A stretch of 50,904 nucleotides of DNA from Achromobacter ruhlandii (GTDB lineage Bacteria; Pseudomonadota; Gammaproteobacteria; Burkholderiales; Burkholderiaceae_B), in assembly GCF_902859695.1 (NCBI RefSeq), contig NZ_CADIJL010000042.1, positions 1 to 50,904 of the forward strand. The letters are read 5' to 3'. The notes beneath the pieces are model-generated. The model was given only the letters and a program-made list of their open reading frames with translations, was not told where the DNA came from and made no database searches. The position numbers and the translations under genes are program-made. Below are positions 1-8,371 of this stretch, one piece after another; the stretch's first letter is position 1, and each line of letters starts with the position of its first letter.

Positions 1-1
1 G

Positions 2-772
2 TCCCCGCCACGCGCGCGGCGCGACGGCGCGGCCGCGCGCGCCGTGCTGGGCCTGGGCGGCCTGGCGGCGCTGTTGGGGCTGTGGTGGCTGGGCACCGAG
101 GTGCTGGCGCCGGCCGGCGGCATGGCGCGGCGCTTTGCGCCTGGCGCCACGTTCGCGAGCCTGTGGCAGTTGCTGACCGGCTCCGACCTGCCGCTGCACG
201 TGCTGGTCAGCCTGCGCCGCGTGGCCGTGGGACTGGGGCTGGCGCTGGCCATCGGCGTGCCGCTGGGCCTGGCCATCGGCAGCTACCGGCGCCTGGAGGC
301 GGCGTTGTCGCCGGCCATGCAGTTCCTGCGCATGATCTCGCCGCTGTCATGGATGCCGATCGCGGTGATGGTGTTCGGCGTGGGCGACGACCCGGTGTAT
401 TTCCTGCTGGCGTTTGCCGCGGTCTGGCCCATCGTGCTGAACACCGCCGCCGGCGTGCAGCAACTGGACGCGCGCTGGCTGCAACTGGCGCAGAGCATGG
501 CCGCGACCCGCTGGGAGACGCTGCGCCATGTGATCCTGCCGGGGGTGCTGGGCCATATCCTGACCGGGGTGCGGCTGGCCATCGGCATCCTGTGGATCGT
601 GCTGGTGCCCTGTGAAATGCTGGGCGTGTCGGCGGGGATGGGCTACTTCATCCTGGATACGCGCGACCGGCTGGCCTATTCGGAGCTGATGGCCATGGTC
701 TTGCTGATCGGCGCGCTCGGCTTCGCGCTGGACGCCGCGGCGCGGGCGCTCTACCGCTATTGGCGCGGCTAG
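2..772 (+). CDS. ABC transporter permease, SsuC/TauC type (5' end outside window)
   Basis: Inner-membrane subunit of an ABC importer of the nitrate/sulfonate/taurine class; the actual substrate cannot be told. The frame is open from the window edge, so the N-terminus is probably missing; a GTG at 44 is in frame but is not a convincing start. The visible part has a first hydrophobic helix near residues 1-20 (counted from 44), several more helices, and the cytoplasmic EAA loop around residues 150-170 (SMAATRWETLRHVILPG), which docks on the ATPase. The family is usually about 250-280 residues, so little is missing. The ATPase and binding protein presumably lie upstream outside the window. Its TAG stop shares the CTAG at 769-772 with the stop of the convergent gene. 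Confidence 0.85.
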   Translation, partial: SPPRARRDGAAARAVLGLGGLAALLGLWWLGTEVLAPAGGMARRFAPGATFASLWQLLTGSDLPLHVLVSLRRVAVGLGLALAIGVPLGLAIGSYRRLEAALSPAMQFLRMISPLSWMPIAVMVFGVGDDPVYFLLAFAAVWPIVLNTAAGVQQLDARWLQLAQSMAATRWETLRHVILPGVLGHILTGVRLAIGILWIVLVPCEMLGVSAGMGYFILDTRDRLAYSELMAMVLLIGALGFALDAAARALYRYWRG

Positions 773-1359
773 GGCGTGGCATCCCGGCTCGCCGCCGTGC
801 CCTGGGGCCGGGCGCGGCGGCCGTCGGCCGGGCAGATCACGGTGCGCAGCGAGCGCTGCACGGGATCGCGCACCACCGGCGCGTTCGTCATGCCGGCCAC
901 GGGCAGCGATTCCACCAGGCTGCCGGTGGCATTGGGACCGGCAAAATGCTGGGTCTCGGTGACGGTGTAGGTATTGTTGCTGCAATTCATGATCACGGCC
1001 TGCGTCACCGAGCCGTAGGGCTGGCCGTTGGTCTCCGAAACCCGGGGTTGCGCATAGAACCAGGCCACCGTCGCCAGCATCACCACCGGCCGTTCGGACA
1101 ATTGCGTGATCGAGGCGCCGTCGTAGAACACGCCCGGCATGCTCTGCGGCGCCAGCGGCTGCCAGTCCGAGCCGTTGACGGACGCGGGCGCGGCGTCTTC
1201 GGCCTGGTGTGGCGGGCCGCCGACGTCGCACGGCCGCGCGTTGCCGTCGCGCTCCGTCAGCGGCGCGCAGCCGCCGGCCGCCGTGACGGCCGGCTGGGCC
1301 CAGGCCGATCCCGCCAGCATGGCCAGGATCAGGGTGTGTAGCGCGTGCCTTGCTGTCAT
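769..1359 (-). CDS. Secreted protein, surface-adhesin E-like
   Basis: A 196-residue exported protein. Residues 1-21 form a signal peptide ending in AWA, followed by a mature domain with paired cysteines. The middle (GVFYDGASITQL, then VAWFYAQPR, then a YGSVTQAVIMNC segment) follows the pattern of the Surface-adhesin protein E family: a short stress/surface domain in which a Tyr/Asp opening strand, a 'command of the sentence' tyrosine-rich strand and a conserved Cys recur. That family match is by eye and moderate. It is monocistronic and convergent with the ABC permease, the two stop codons overlapping in CTAG. The C-terminal 20 residues are Arg/Ala-rich and look like low-complexity tail. Function unknown; a periplasmic or surface role is an inference from the signal peptide. 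Confidence 0.7.
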   Translation of the reverse strand: MTARHALHTLILAMLAGSAWAQPAVTAAGGCAPLTERDGNARPCDVGGPPHQAEDAAPASVNGSDWQPLAPQSMPGVFYDGASITQLSERPVVMLATVAWFYAQPRVSETNGQPYGSVTQAVIMNCSNNTYTVTETQHFAGPNATGSLVESLPVAGMTNAPVVRDPVQRSLRTVICPADGRRARPQGTAASRDATP

Positions 1360-1508
1360 GAGGGCGTTTCCCGAGCGGCTTCCGTGTCAGTGTGGCCCCA
1401 GTATAGAGAAAGATCCGGTCATGACCGGCGCGCGGGTATAGTCTCGTCCGTCCGGACGCCAACGTGGCCACACGCCGCGGCAGTCCGGTTCCAGGAGAAA
1501 CGAGCACG

Positions 1509-2882
1509 ATGAATATCAGGGGGTTCGCCGGCGTGGCCGCGATTGCCGCGACCGGCCTGCTGGCCTACGGCCTGCACCAACTGGTGCCGGAAGGCCAGCC
1601 ATTGACGCGCAGCGAGGTCATCGGCGAACTCGACGGCCCGCCGCTGGCCGGCTATTCCCGCACGCGCCTGTACCGCTATGGCGATCACCAGTACCTGACC
1701 GGACAGTTGATCTCGGGTGACCGCGAGCTGGCCGGGCTGGGTCGGGCACCGGTGCTGGATGCGCTGGTGCCGGCCGCGGCCGGCGGCGACCGTCCGCCCG
1801 CGCCGGCGGCGCAGACGCCTGAGGGCGCGCCGGCCAGCGGCCGGGCGCAAGCGCTGCTGCGCAGCGGGGCGGCCGCGCGCGAGGTCCGCAACCTGATCTA
1901 TGGCGGCCGCGACAACGGCCGCTACGCGCTGCTGGGTTCCATCGGCGGCGATGCTGGCGTGACGCTGATCGGCACGCCTGGCCAGGCCCTGTACCTGGTC
2001 ACCGGCACCTTGCGCCGGCCGGCCGAGGGCGAGCAGCCGCCGGCCCGGGAGGTCTTGCGTTCCGACGACCAGGGCGCCAGCTGGCGCCGGGACCCCGAGG
2101 TGGCGCTGGGCGCGCCGCAGCGCCACACCATGTTCCTGAGCGACGCGCGCGCCCTGGCGCTGGCGGAAGGCGCCGATGGCGAACGTTTGCTGGTGAGCGA
2201 AGACGGCGCCCGGCGCTGGTCGACGCTGCGGCTGCGCGAGCAGGTCTGGCCCGACAGCGACAGCTATGGCAAGGCCTTTTCCGAACACGCGGACAGGGCC
2301 GGCGCCGGCGAACGACTGGCCTACGGCTGGTCGCTGTATCCGGTGGCGGCCGATCGCGCGGTCGGCTGGAGCTGGCGCGACCGCGTCGCGCCCGGTGGCG
2401 GCGCGCGGCGCATCGAGACCCGGCGCTTCGAGGTGCGGTTGCAGGACGGCGCGCCGCCGGCGTTCCGCATCACCCCCGACGTGGCCCCGGTGCCGGCGCA
2501 GGACCCGCTATCGTGGCCGGTGCTGGGCCAGCCGGTGTACGCCACGCACGGCAACCGCATCTTCCGCCTGGAGCCGGACCAGGGCAACTGGCACGAACTG
2601 GCCGCCACGCCAGACGTGCGGGGCCGGCCCACGTGGATCGGCCAGGCCTGGTTCGGCCGCCAGGGCTGGGTGGTCCAGACCTACGCGGATCATCTTTTCT
2701 CATTCGGCGATTACACCCGCACGTACTTCTACACCCGCGACCAGGGTCGCCACTGGCGGCCGTTCCAGCTCTCGCCCGACCAGGAACGCGGCCTGCTCGG
2801 CCTGGACGCGGCCGGCGAGGGCGTGCTGGTGCATGCCGTTCGGGACGGCCGCACGCTGATCGTGCGCTATGCGCTGGAGTAA
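1509..2882 (+). CDS. Membrane-anchored Asp-box (BNR-repeat) protein, unknown function
   Basis: A 457-residue protein. The ATG at 1509 is chosen because AGGAGA lies just upstream; an in-frame GTG at 1464 would add an implausible Arg-rich leader. Residues 5-22 form one hydrophobic anchor or uncleaved signal. The rest is soluble and contains three S/T-x-D-x-G-x-x-W Asp-box motifs: SDDQGASW (185-192), SEDGARRW (230-237) and TRDQGRHW (409-416). Asp boxes sit in beta-propeller blades of sialidases and Ycf48-like proteins, so a periplasmic beta-propeller is likely. No sialidase arginine triad was recognised, so enzymatic activity should not be assumed. It stands alone, in tandem before a convergent GntR gene. 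Confidence 0.8.
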   Translation: MNIRGFAGVAAIAATGLLAYGLHQLVPEGQPLTRSEVIGELDGPPLAGYSRTRLYRYGDHQYLTGQLISGDRELAGLGRAPVLDALVPAAAGGDRPPAPAAQTPEGAPASGRAQALLRSGAAAREVRNLIYGGRDNGRYALLGSIGGDAGVTLIGTPGQALYLVTGTLRRPAEGEQPPAREVLRSDDQGASWRRDPEVALGAPQRHTMFLSDARALALAEGADGERLLVSEDGARRWSTLRLREQVWPDSDSYGKAFSEHADRAGAGERLAYGWSLYPVAADRAVGWSWRDRVAPGGGARRIETRRFEVRLQDGAPPAFRITPDVAPVPAQDPLSWPVLGQPVYATHGNRIFRLEPDQGNWHELAATPDVRGRPTWIGQAWFGRQGWVVQTYADHLFSFGDYTRTYFYTRDQGRHWRPFQLSPDQERGLLGLDAAGEGVLVHAVRDGRTLIVRYALE

Positions 2883-2917
2883 GGCGGCGCGGTGACTCCA
2901 CGCGCCGGCCATCCGCT

Positions 2918-3607
2918 TCAATCGGCCAGCACGTAGTCCGGATAGCGCTTGCAGATCTCGGCCACCTGGCTGAGCGTGCCCGACAGGTGCTCGCGCAGCG
3001 CCTGCTGCGCGCGCGGCGCGTCGCCCGCGGCGATGGCGTCCAGCACGCGCTGGTGGTCGTCCATGATGCGTTCGGCCTTGCCGGCTTCCGGCAGGTGCAG
3101 GCGGCGCAGGCGGTCGACGTGGCCACTGTAGCGCTGCTCCATGTCCCACAACGCGGTAACGCCGGCGGCCATGTGCATGTCGCGGTGGAAGGCCTGGTCG
3201 GCTTCCATGAATTGCGGGTACTGGCCGGCGGCGTGGCAGGCGCGCTGGCGCTCGATGCTGGCCTGTAGCTGCTGAATCAGCAGGGGATCGGGCTTCTGCG
3301 CCAGCAGATGCACGATTTCGAGTTCGATCGACCGCCGCAGGAAGTGCGCCTGGCGCGCCGCGGCGATGTCGATGCGGCTGACCACGGTGGTGTGCTGCGG
3401 ATAGATCTCGACCAAGGCTTCCTCGGCCAGTTTCATGAGGGCGTCGCGGATCGGCGTCTGGCTCAGGCCGTAGGCCTCGGCCAGCATCACGCGCGACAGC
3501 GGCGCGCCCGGCGCCAGCTCCAGGGAAATGATCTGTTCGCGCAGATGTTCGAAGACCTGCGGCGCGGCATGCCGCGAGCGGTCCAGTCTGAGCTTGTGGC
3601 TAGGCAT
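2918..3607 (-). CDS. GntR-family regulator (FadR subfamily)
   Basis: A 229-residue transcription factor. The ATG at 3607 is preferred over an upstream in-frame start that would add a proline-rich leader. The N-terminal winged helix (about residues 15-80) carries the typical GntR signature LSRVMLAEAYGLSQTPIRDAL; the C-terminal FCD ligand domain is all-helical and holds the metal/ligand histidine pattern (FHRDMH, and HQRVLDAI with HLSGTL near the end). It is divergent from the sugar-acid dehydratase operon, and a perfect palindrome lies between the two genes. The simplest reading is a repressor relieved by a sugar acid or its keto product; the ligand is inference. Confidence 0.9.
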   Translation of the reverse strand: MPSHKLRLDRSRHAAPQVFEHLREQIISLELAPGAPLSRVMLAEAYGLSQTPIRDALMKLAEEALVEIYPQHTTVVSRIDIAAARQAHFLRRSIELEIVHLLAQKPDPLLIQQLQASIERQRACHAAGQYPQFMEADQAFHRDMHMAAGVTALWDMEQRYSGHVDRLRRLHLPEAGKAERIMDDHQRVLDAIAAGDAPRAQQALREHLSGTLSQVAEICKRYPDYVLAD

Positions 3608-3686
3608 CGGGCGAAATTCGGTAAAGGTCGATCGTGGACGGGGCGGTGGTGGAACCGCAGTGTAGCGGGTTTTCACCTAGCTGACG

Positions 3687-3702
3687 CACTAATGTATTAG
3701 TG
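3687..3702. promoter_or_regulatory. Candidate GntR operator palindrome
   Basis: CACTAATGTATTAGTG: a perfect 7-bp inverted repeat with a 2-bp centre. It lies in the gap between the divergent GntR gene (start 3607) and dehydratase gene (start 3769), 66 bp before the latter. FadR-subfamily regulators bind short palindromes of this size. It overlaps AT-rich sequence likely to contain the promoter. Binding is inferred from position and symmetry only. Confidence 0.6.
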
Positions 3703-3768
3703 TTTAAATGGCCTCGTCAACGATTTTGTCTCCTTCATTTCCTCGCACCCCAGGACCCGCACCCGCCT

Positions 3769-5499
3769 ATGAAACGCACCTACGAAAGCCTGCGCAGCGC
3801 CGCCTGGATGGCCAAGGACGACCTGCGCTCGTTCGGCCATCGTTCCCGCATGATGCAGATGGGCTACGGCCCCGACGACTGGGCCGGTCGCCCGATCATC
3901 GCCATCATCAACACCTGGTCCGACCTGAACCCCTGCCACAGCCACTTCAAGCAGCGCGTCGAAGACGTCAAGCGCGGCGTGTTCCAGGCCGGCGGCTTTC
4001 CGGTGGAACTGCCGGCCATCTCGGTGTCGGAATCGTTCGTCAAGCCCACCACCATGCTGTACCGGAACATGCTGGCGATGGAGGCCGAGGAGCTGTTGCG
4101 CAGCCACCCGGTGGACGGCGCGGTGCTGCTGGGCGGCTGCGACAAGACCACGCCGGGCCTCTTGATGGGCGCCATCAGCGCCGGGCTGCCCTGTGTCTAC
4201 GTGCCCGCCGGCCCGATGCTGCGCGGCAACTGGAAGGGCAAGATCCTCGGTTCCGGCTCGGATGCCTGGAAGCTGTGGGACGAGCGCCGCGCCGGCAAGA
4301 TCACGCAGGAACAATGGACCGAGGTCGAAGGCGGCATCGCCCGCAGCTACGGCACCTGCATGACGATGGGCACGGCCAGCACCATGACCGCCATCGCCGA
4401 GGCCATCGGCATGACCCTGCCGGGCGCCTCGTCGATCCCGGCGGCCGACGTCAACCACATGCGCATGTCGGCCGAATGCGGCCGCCGCGTGGTCGAGATG
4501 GTGTGGGACGACCTGACGCCGCAGCGCATCCTGTCGCTGGCCTCGTTCAAGAACGCCATCAACGTGGCCATGGCCATGGGCTGCTCCACCAACGCCATCA
4601 TCCACCTGGTGGCCATGTCGCGCCGCGCCGGCCATCCGGTGGGCCTGGACGACTTCGACGCCGCCAGCCGCAAGGTGCCGGTCATCGCCAACATCCGGCC
4701 CAGTGGCGACAAGTATCTGATGGAAGACTTCTTCTATGCCGGCGGCCTGCCGGCGCTGATGTCGCGCCTGGAAGGCCACCTGGACCTGTCGGCCATGACC
4801 GTCACCGGCAAGACGCTGGGCGAGAACATCGCCGGCGCCGAGGTCTACAACGACGATGTCATCCGCAAGCTCGACACCGCCATCTACGATGAGGGCGCGC
4901 TGGCGGTCCTGCGCGGCAACATCGCGCCGGACGGCTGCGTCATCAAGCCCAGCGCCTGCGCGCCGCAATACCTGCAACACACCGGCCCGGCGCTGGTGTT
5001 CGACGACTATCCCAGCATGAAGGCCGCGGTCGACGACGAGAACCTGGACGTCACCGCCGACCACATCATGATCCTGCGCAACGCCGGCCCGCAGGGCGGC
5101 CCCGGCATGCCGGAATGGGGCATGCTGCCGATCCCCACCAAGCTGGTCAAGCAGGGCGTGCGCGACATGCTGCGCCTGTCCGACGCCCGCATGAGCGGCA
5201 CCAGCTATGGCGCCTGCATCCTGCACGCCGCGCCCGAGGCCTACATCGGCGGCCCGCTGGCGCTGGTCAAGACCGGCGACCTGATCACCGTCGACGTGCC
5301 GGCCCGCCGCATCCACCTGAACGTCAGCGACGAGGAACTGGCCGCGCGCCGCGCCGCCTGGACGCCGCCGCCCAAGCGCTACGAGCGCGGCTACGGCTGG
5401 ATGTACTCGCAACACATCCTGCAGGCCGACGAGGGCTGCGACTTCGACTTCCTCGAAACCAGCTTCGGCGCGCCCGTGCCGGAACCGGAAATCTTCTGA
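3769..5499 (+). CDS. IlvD/Edd-family sugar-acid dehydratase (L-arabinonate dehydratase-like)
   Basis: A 576-residue Fe-S/Mg lyase that removes water from an aldonic acid to give a 2-keto-3-deoxy acid. The three cluster cysteines are visible: C56 (NPCHSHF), C124 (GGCDKTTPG) and C197 (GTCMTMGTAST), with K126 at the place of the carbamylated metal-binding lysine. The overall sequence, including the PSGDKYLMEDFFYAGG stretch, resembles bacterial L-arabinonate dehydratase better than dihydroxy-acid dehydratase of branched-chain amino-acid synthesis. The ATG at 3769 begins the conserved N-terminus; an earlier in-frame start would add about 23 unrelated residues. It is first in an operon with an RraA-like aldolase and a Bug receptor, all fitting uptake and breakdown of a sugar acid. 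The exact sugar acid is uncertain. Confidence 0.88.
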   Translation: MKRTYESLRSAAWMAKDDLRSFGHRSRMMQMGYGPDDWAGRPIIAIINTWSDLNPCHSHFKQRVEDVKRGVFQAGGFPVELPAISVSESFVKPTTMLYRNMLAMEAEELLRSHPVDGAVLLGGCDKTTPGLLMGAISAGLPCVYVPAGPMLRGNWKGKILGSGSDAWKLWDERRAGKITQEQWTEVEGGIARSYGTCMTMGTASTMTAIAEAIGMTLPGASSIPAADVNHMRMSAECGRRVVEMVWDDLTPQRILSLASFKNAINVAMAMGCSTNAIIHLVAMSRRAGHPVGLDDFDAASRKVPVIANIRPSGDKYLMEDFFYAGGLPALMSRLEGHLDLSAMTVTGKTLGENIAGAEVYNDDVIRKLDTAIYDEGALAVLRGNIAPDGCVIKPSACAPQYLQHTGPALVFDDYPSMKAAVDDENLDVTADHIMILRNAGPQGGPGMPEWGMLPIPTKLVKQGVRDMLRLSDARMSGTSYGACILHAAPEAYIGGPLALVKTGDLITVDVPARRIHLNVSDEELAARRAAWTPPPKRYERGYGWMYSQHILQADEGCDFDFLETSFGAPVPEPEIF

Positions 5500-5537
5500 A
5501 CCCGCCATCCCCTGAATCGCTTTCCCTGGAGTTTTCC

Positions 5538-6257
5538 GTGTCAGACATGAATCCCGCCACCCGCGCCAAGCTGGCCGGCATCAGCACCGCTACGCTGTGC
5601 ACCGCCTTGTTCAAGCGCGGCCTGCGCAACCAGTTCATCCAGGACGTGCGGCCGCTGAACGCGACGCTGCCCAACATGGTCGGCCCGGCCTTCACGCTGC
5701 GCTACATCCCGGCGCGCGAGGACCTGAACAGCATCAAGGTGTTCGAGGACCGCGCCCATCCGCAGCGCGCCGCGGTCGAGACCTGCCCGCCCGGCGCGGT
5801 GCTGGTGATGGACAGCCGCAAGGACCCGCGCGCCGCCTCGGCCGGTTCGATCCTGGTGACCCGCCTGATGAAGCGCGGCGTGGCCGGCGTGGTCACCGAC
5901 GGCGGTTTTCGCGACTCGCCCGAGATCGCCGAGCTCGGCTATCCCGCGTACCACAACCGGCCGTCCGCGCCGACCAACCTGACGCTGCACCAGGCGCTGG
6001 ACATCAACGCGCCCATCGGCTGCGGCGACGTGGCCGTGTTTCCCGGCGACATCGTGGTGGGCGACCGCGAGGGCGTGGTGGTGATCCCCGCGCACCTGGC
6101 CGACGAGATCGCGGACGAAGCGGTGGAGATGACCGCGTTCGAGGACTTCGTCACCAGCCAGGTGCAGGCCGGCGCGTCGATCCTGGGCCTGTATCCGCCC
6201 ACCGACCCGGCCACCAAGGACAAGTTCGCCGCCTGGCGCAAAGAACAGGGCCGTTGA
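5538..6257 (+). CDS. RraA-like / HMG aldolase-family protein
   Basis: A 239-residue member of the RraA family, which covers both the RNase E inhibitor RraA and class II 4-hydroxy-4-methyl-2-oxoglutarate/oxaloacetate-type aldolases and decarboxylases. The catalytic Arg-Asp pair of the aldolases is present (VTDGGFRDSPEI; R125, D126, with D121 just before), and the GCGDVAVFPGDIVVGD loop is typical. Next to a sugar-acid dehydratase, an aldolase or decarboxylase acting on a keto-acid is far more likely than a role in RNA decay. The GTG at 5538 has GGAG 6 bp upstream, whereas the ATG at 5547 is too far from it, so GTG is chosen. It lies 38 bp after the dehydratase, in the same operon. Confidence 0.82.
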   Translation: MSDMNPATRAKLAGISTATLCTALFKRGLRNQFIQDVRPLNATLPNMVGPAFTLRYIPAREDLNSIKVFEDRAHPQRAAVETCPPGAVLVMDSRKDPRAASAGSILVTRLMKRGVAGVVTDGGFRDSPEIAELGYPAYHNRPSAPTNLTLHQALDINAPIGCGDVAVFPGDIVVGDREGVVVIPAHLADEIADEAVEMTAFEDFVTSQVQAGASILGLYPPTDPATKDKFAAWRKEQGR

Positions 6258-6321
6258 GCCCTGGCGCCGGCCGACCGGCCGGCGACCCATGCCTATAAAA
6301 CACAGAGGGCAGGAGACAAAC

Positions 6322-7311
6322 ATGAACAAGCAACGTCGCAGCGCGCTGGCCGCGCTGCTGGCAGGACCGCTGCTGGGCGCGTGGGCGCTGCCGGCCGCGG
6401 CCGCCGAGTGGCCGGCGCAGAAGCCGATTTCCTACGTGGTGCCGTTTACCGTGGGCGGCTCCACCGATGTGGTCGGCCGCGTGCTGGCGCAGAAGCTGGG
6501 CGACCGGCTGCACCAGAACGTCATCGTCGAGAACAAGCCCGGCGCGGCCGGCGGCATCGGCGCCACCTACGTGGCCAAGGCCGCGCCCGATGGCTACACG
6601 CTGTTCGGCGGCACCATCAGCACCCATGCCATCAACGCCAGCCTCTACAAGAACCTGAAGTACGACCCGGTCAAGGACTTCGAGCCGGTCTCGCTGATCG
6701 CCTATCTGCCGAACGTGCTGCTGGTCGATCCGAACCTGGGCGTGAACTCGGTGGCCGACCTGATCGCGCTGCTCAAGAAGGATCCGTCCAAGCGCACCTT
6801 CGCCTCGTCCGGCGCCGGCACTTCCACCCACCTGGCCGGCGAATTGTTCGCCAGCATGATCGGCGTGCCGCTGACGCACGTGCCGTACAAGGGCACGCCG
6901 CCCGCCATGGTCGACGTGTCCTCGGGCGCGGTGACGTTCATGTTCGACCAGATGACCGCCGCCTTGCCGCTCTTGCAGACCGGCAAGCTCAAGCTGCTGG
7001 CCGTCACCACCAAGGACCGCATCTCGCTGGCCCCCGACGTGCCCACCATGCAGGAGGCCGGCGTGCCCGGGTTCCAGATGGCCTCGTGGCAGGCGGTGTA
7101 TGCGCCCAAGGGCACGCCCAAGCCCATCCTCGACAAGCTCGCCGCCGAGATCGCCGTGATCGTGAAGGAACCCGACGTGCAGGAAAAGCTCGGCAAGACC
7201 ATGGGCATGGAACTGGTCGGCAGCACGCCCGACGAACTGCGCGCCCTGATGGCCACGGAAATTCCGCGCTGGGCGGAGGTGGTGAAGAAGTCGGGGGCGA
7301 CGGTGGAGTGA
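6322..7311 (+). CDS. Bug/TctC-family periplasmic solute receptor
   Basis: A 329-residue tripartite tricarboxylate transporter receptor. Residues 1-28 are a signal peptide ending AAA; the mature part starts with the family's PIS-YVVPFTVGGSTDVVGR strand-loop and keeps GASGG-type PGAAGGIGA, the YKNLKYDP segment and the HVPYKGTPPAMVD ligand loop. Bug proteins bind carboxylates and similar small acids; here the third place in the dehydratase-aldolase operon suggests a sugar acid. A good AGGAG ribosome site precedes the ATG at 6322. No TctA/TctB membrane components are encoded nearby, as is common for orphan Bug receptors in this group. A strong terminator follows. Confidence 0.92.
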   Translation: MNKQRRSALAALLAGPLLGAWALPAAAAEWPAQKPISYVVPFTVGGSTDVVGRVLAQKLGDRLHQNVIVENKPGAAGGIGATYVAKAAPDGYTLFGGTISTHAINASLYKNLKYDPVKDFEPVSLIAYLPNVLLVDPNLGVNSVADLIALLKKDPSKRTFASSGAGTSTHLAGELFASMIGVPLTHVPYKGTPPAMVDVSSGAVTFMFDQMTAALPLLQTGKLKLLAVTTKDRISLAPDVPTMQEAGVPGFQMASWQAVYAPKGTPKPILDKLAAEIAVIVKEPDVQEKLGKTMGMELVGSTPDELRALMATEIPRWAEVVKKSGATVE

Positions 7312-7335
7312 TGGCTCGTCAAGACCTGATTCCCA

Positions 7336-7359
7336 CCCCGGCCTGGAGCCGGGGTTTTT
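7336..7359 (+). terminator. Rho-independent terminator after dehydratase operon
   Basis: CCCCGGC and GCCGGGG form a perfect 7-bp stem around a 5-base loop, followed directly by five T residues. It lies 24 bp after the Bug receptor stop and before the convergent Bug gene. Confidence 0.85.
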
Positions 7360-7383
7360 GTTTTCCGCGTCCGGATTCCCGCG

Positions 7384-8358
7384 TCAGGGTTTCAGGTTCA
7401 GCTTCGGCACCAACGCATTGAAGGCCTGTTCCTGCCGCGCCACGTCGGCCGCGAATTGCGGTTGGTCGGCGTATGACGGCGTCAGGTTCTGCTTGCGCAT
7501 CAGGGCCTGGAAGTCCTGCGACTGCGCCACCTGGCGCGCGGCGTTGCGCCATTTTTCGATGGCGTCGGCCGGGGCCGACTTCGGCAGGCCGATGCCGCGC
7601 CAGACGCTGAACTGCAGGTCGGCGCCGCGTTCCTTCATGGTCGGCACCTCCGGCAGGGTGTCGAGCCGCTTCGGCGCCATCACGGCCAGGGTGCGCAGCT
7701 TGCCGGTGTCCACGTGCTGCTGCAGTTCGGCATAGGCCACCGTGGTGGCCTGCACGTCGCCGGACAGCAGGCCCATGATGGCCGGGGCCGAGCCCTGGTA
7801 GGGCACGTGCACGAACTTCACGCCGGTCTGCTCGCCCAGCGCCGCGGCCGCCATGTGCGGCACGGTGCCGATGCCGGCGTTGGACACCGCCACCCGTTCC
7901 GGATTCTTCCGCGCGTAGTCGAGGAATTCCTCCACCGTCTTCCACGGCGCGTCGGCGCGCACCGTGACCGATGACGGATCGTCGGTGAAGCGGGCGATCG
8001 GCTGGAAGTCCTTGACGGTGGTCTTGCCGATGCCCATGAGCGGCACCACCAGCATTTCCGGCGTCATCAGCACCAGCTTGTAGCCGTCGGGCTGGGCGTT
8101 GGCCACGTACGACCAGCCGATCGAGCCGCTGGCGCCGGGTTTGTTGATGACCACGGTCGGTTGCGCCAGCAGGGGCGGCCGCACCGCCTCGGCGATGGCG
8201 CGGGCGGTGTTGTCGCTGCCGCCGCCGGGCTGGTAGGCGACCACCAGCTCCATCGAGCGGCTGGGATAGTCGGCCGCCATCGCGGCGGGGGCGGCCGCGA
8301 CGCAGGCCAGGAAGGAGAGGGCGCTGAAGGCCAGCGCGGGCAGGCGGGTGCGGGTCAT
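7384..8358 (-). CDS. Bug/TctC-family periplasmic solute receptor
   Basis: A 324-residue receptor; the ATG at 8358 gives a signal peptide of about 29 residues ending in AMAA, while an upstream in-frame start would overlap the preceding gene and spoil the signal. The mature protein begins YPSRSMELVVAYQPGGGSDNTAR, matching the Bug first strand and glycine loop, and continues with KPGASGSIGW and HVPYQGSAPAIM. It lies 13 bp after the DapA-family gene on the same strand, so the two are co-transcribed and this receptor probably delivers the lyase's substrate. It is clearly divergent from the Bug protein encoded at 6322-7311, so the pair is not a recent duplication. Confidence 0.92.
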   Translation of the reverse strand: MTRTRLPALAFSALSFLACVAAAPAAMAADYPSRSMELVVAYQPGGGSDNTARAIAEAVRPPLLAQPTVVINKPGASGSIGWSYVANAQPDGYKLVLMTPEMLVVPLMGIGKTTVKDFQPIARFTDDPSSVTVRADAPWKTVEEFLDYARKNPERVAVSNAGIGTVPHMAAAALGEQTGVKFVHVPYQGSAPAIMGLLSGDVQATTVAYAELQQHVDTGKLRTLAVMAPKRLDTLPEVPTMKERGADLQFSVWRGIGLPKSAPADAIEKWRNAARQVAQSQDFQALMRKQNLTPSYADQPQFAADVARQEQAFNALVPKLNLKP

Positions 8359-8371
8359 GGTGGCTCCGGTA

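Noticed and set aside
3769..5499. Annotation as dihydroxy-acid dehydratase (ilvD) of valine/isoleucine synthesis
   Set aside because: Closer by eye to sugar-acid dehydratases, and linked to a GntR regulator, aldolase-type gene and receptor.
3697..5508. Long minus-strand frame opposite the dehydratase gene
   Set aside because: Low-complexity Ala/Gly/His/Arg translation with no domain; the plus strand has the three cluster cysteines.
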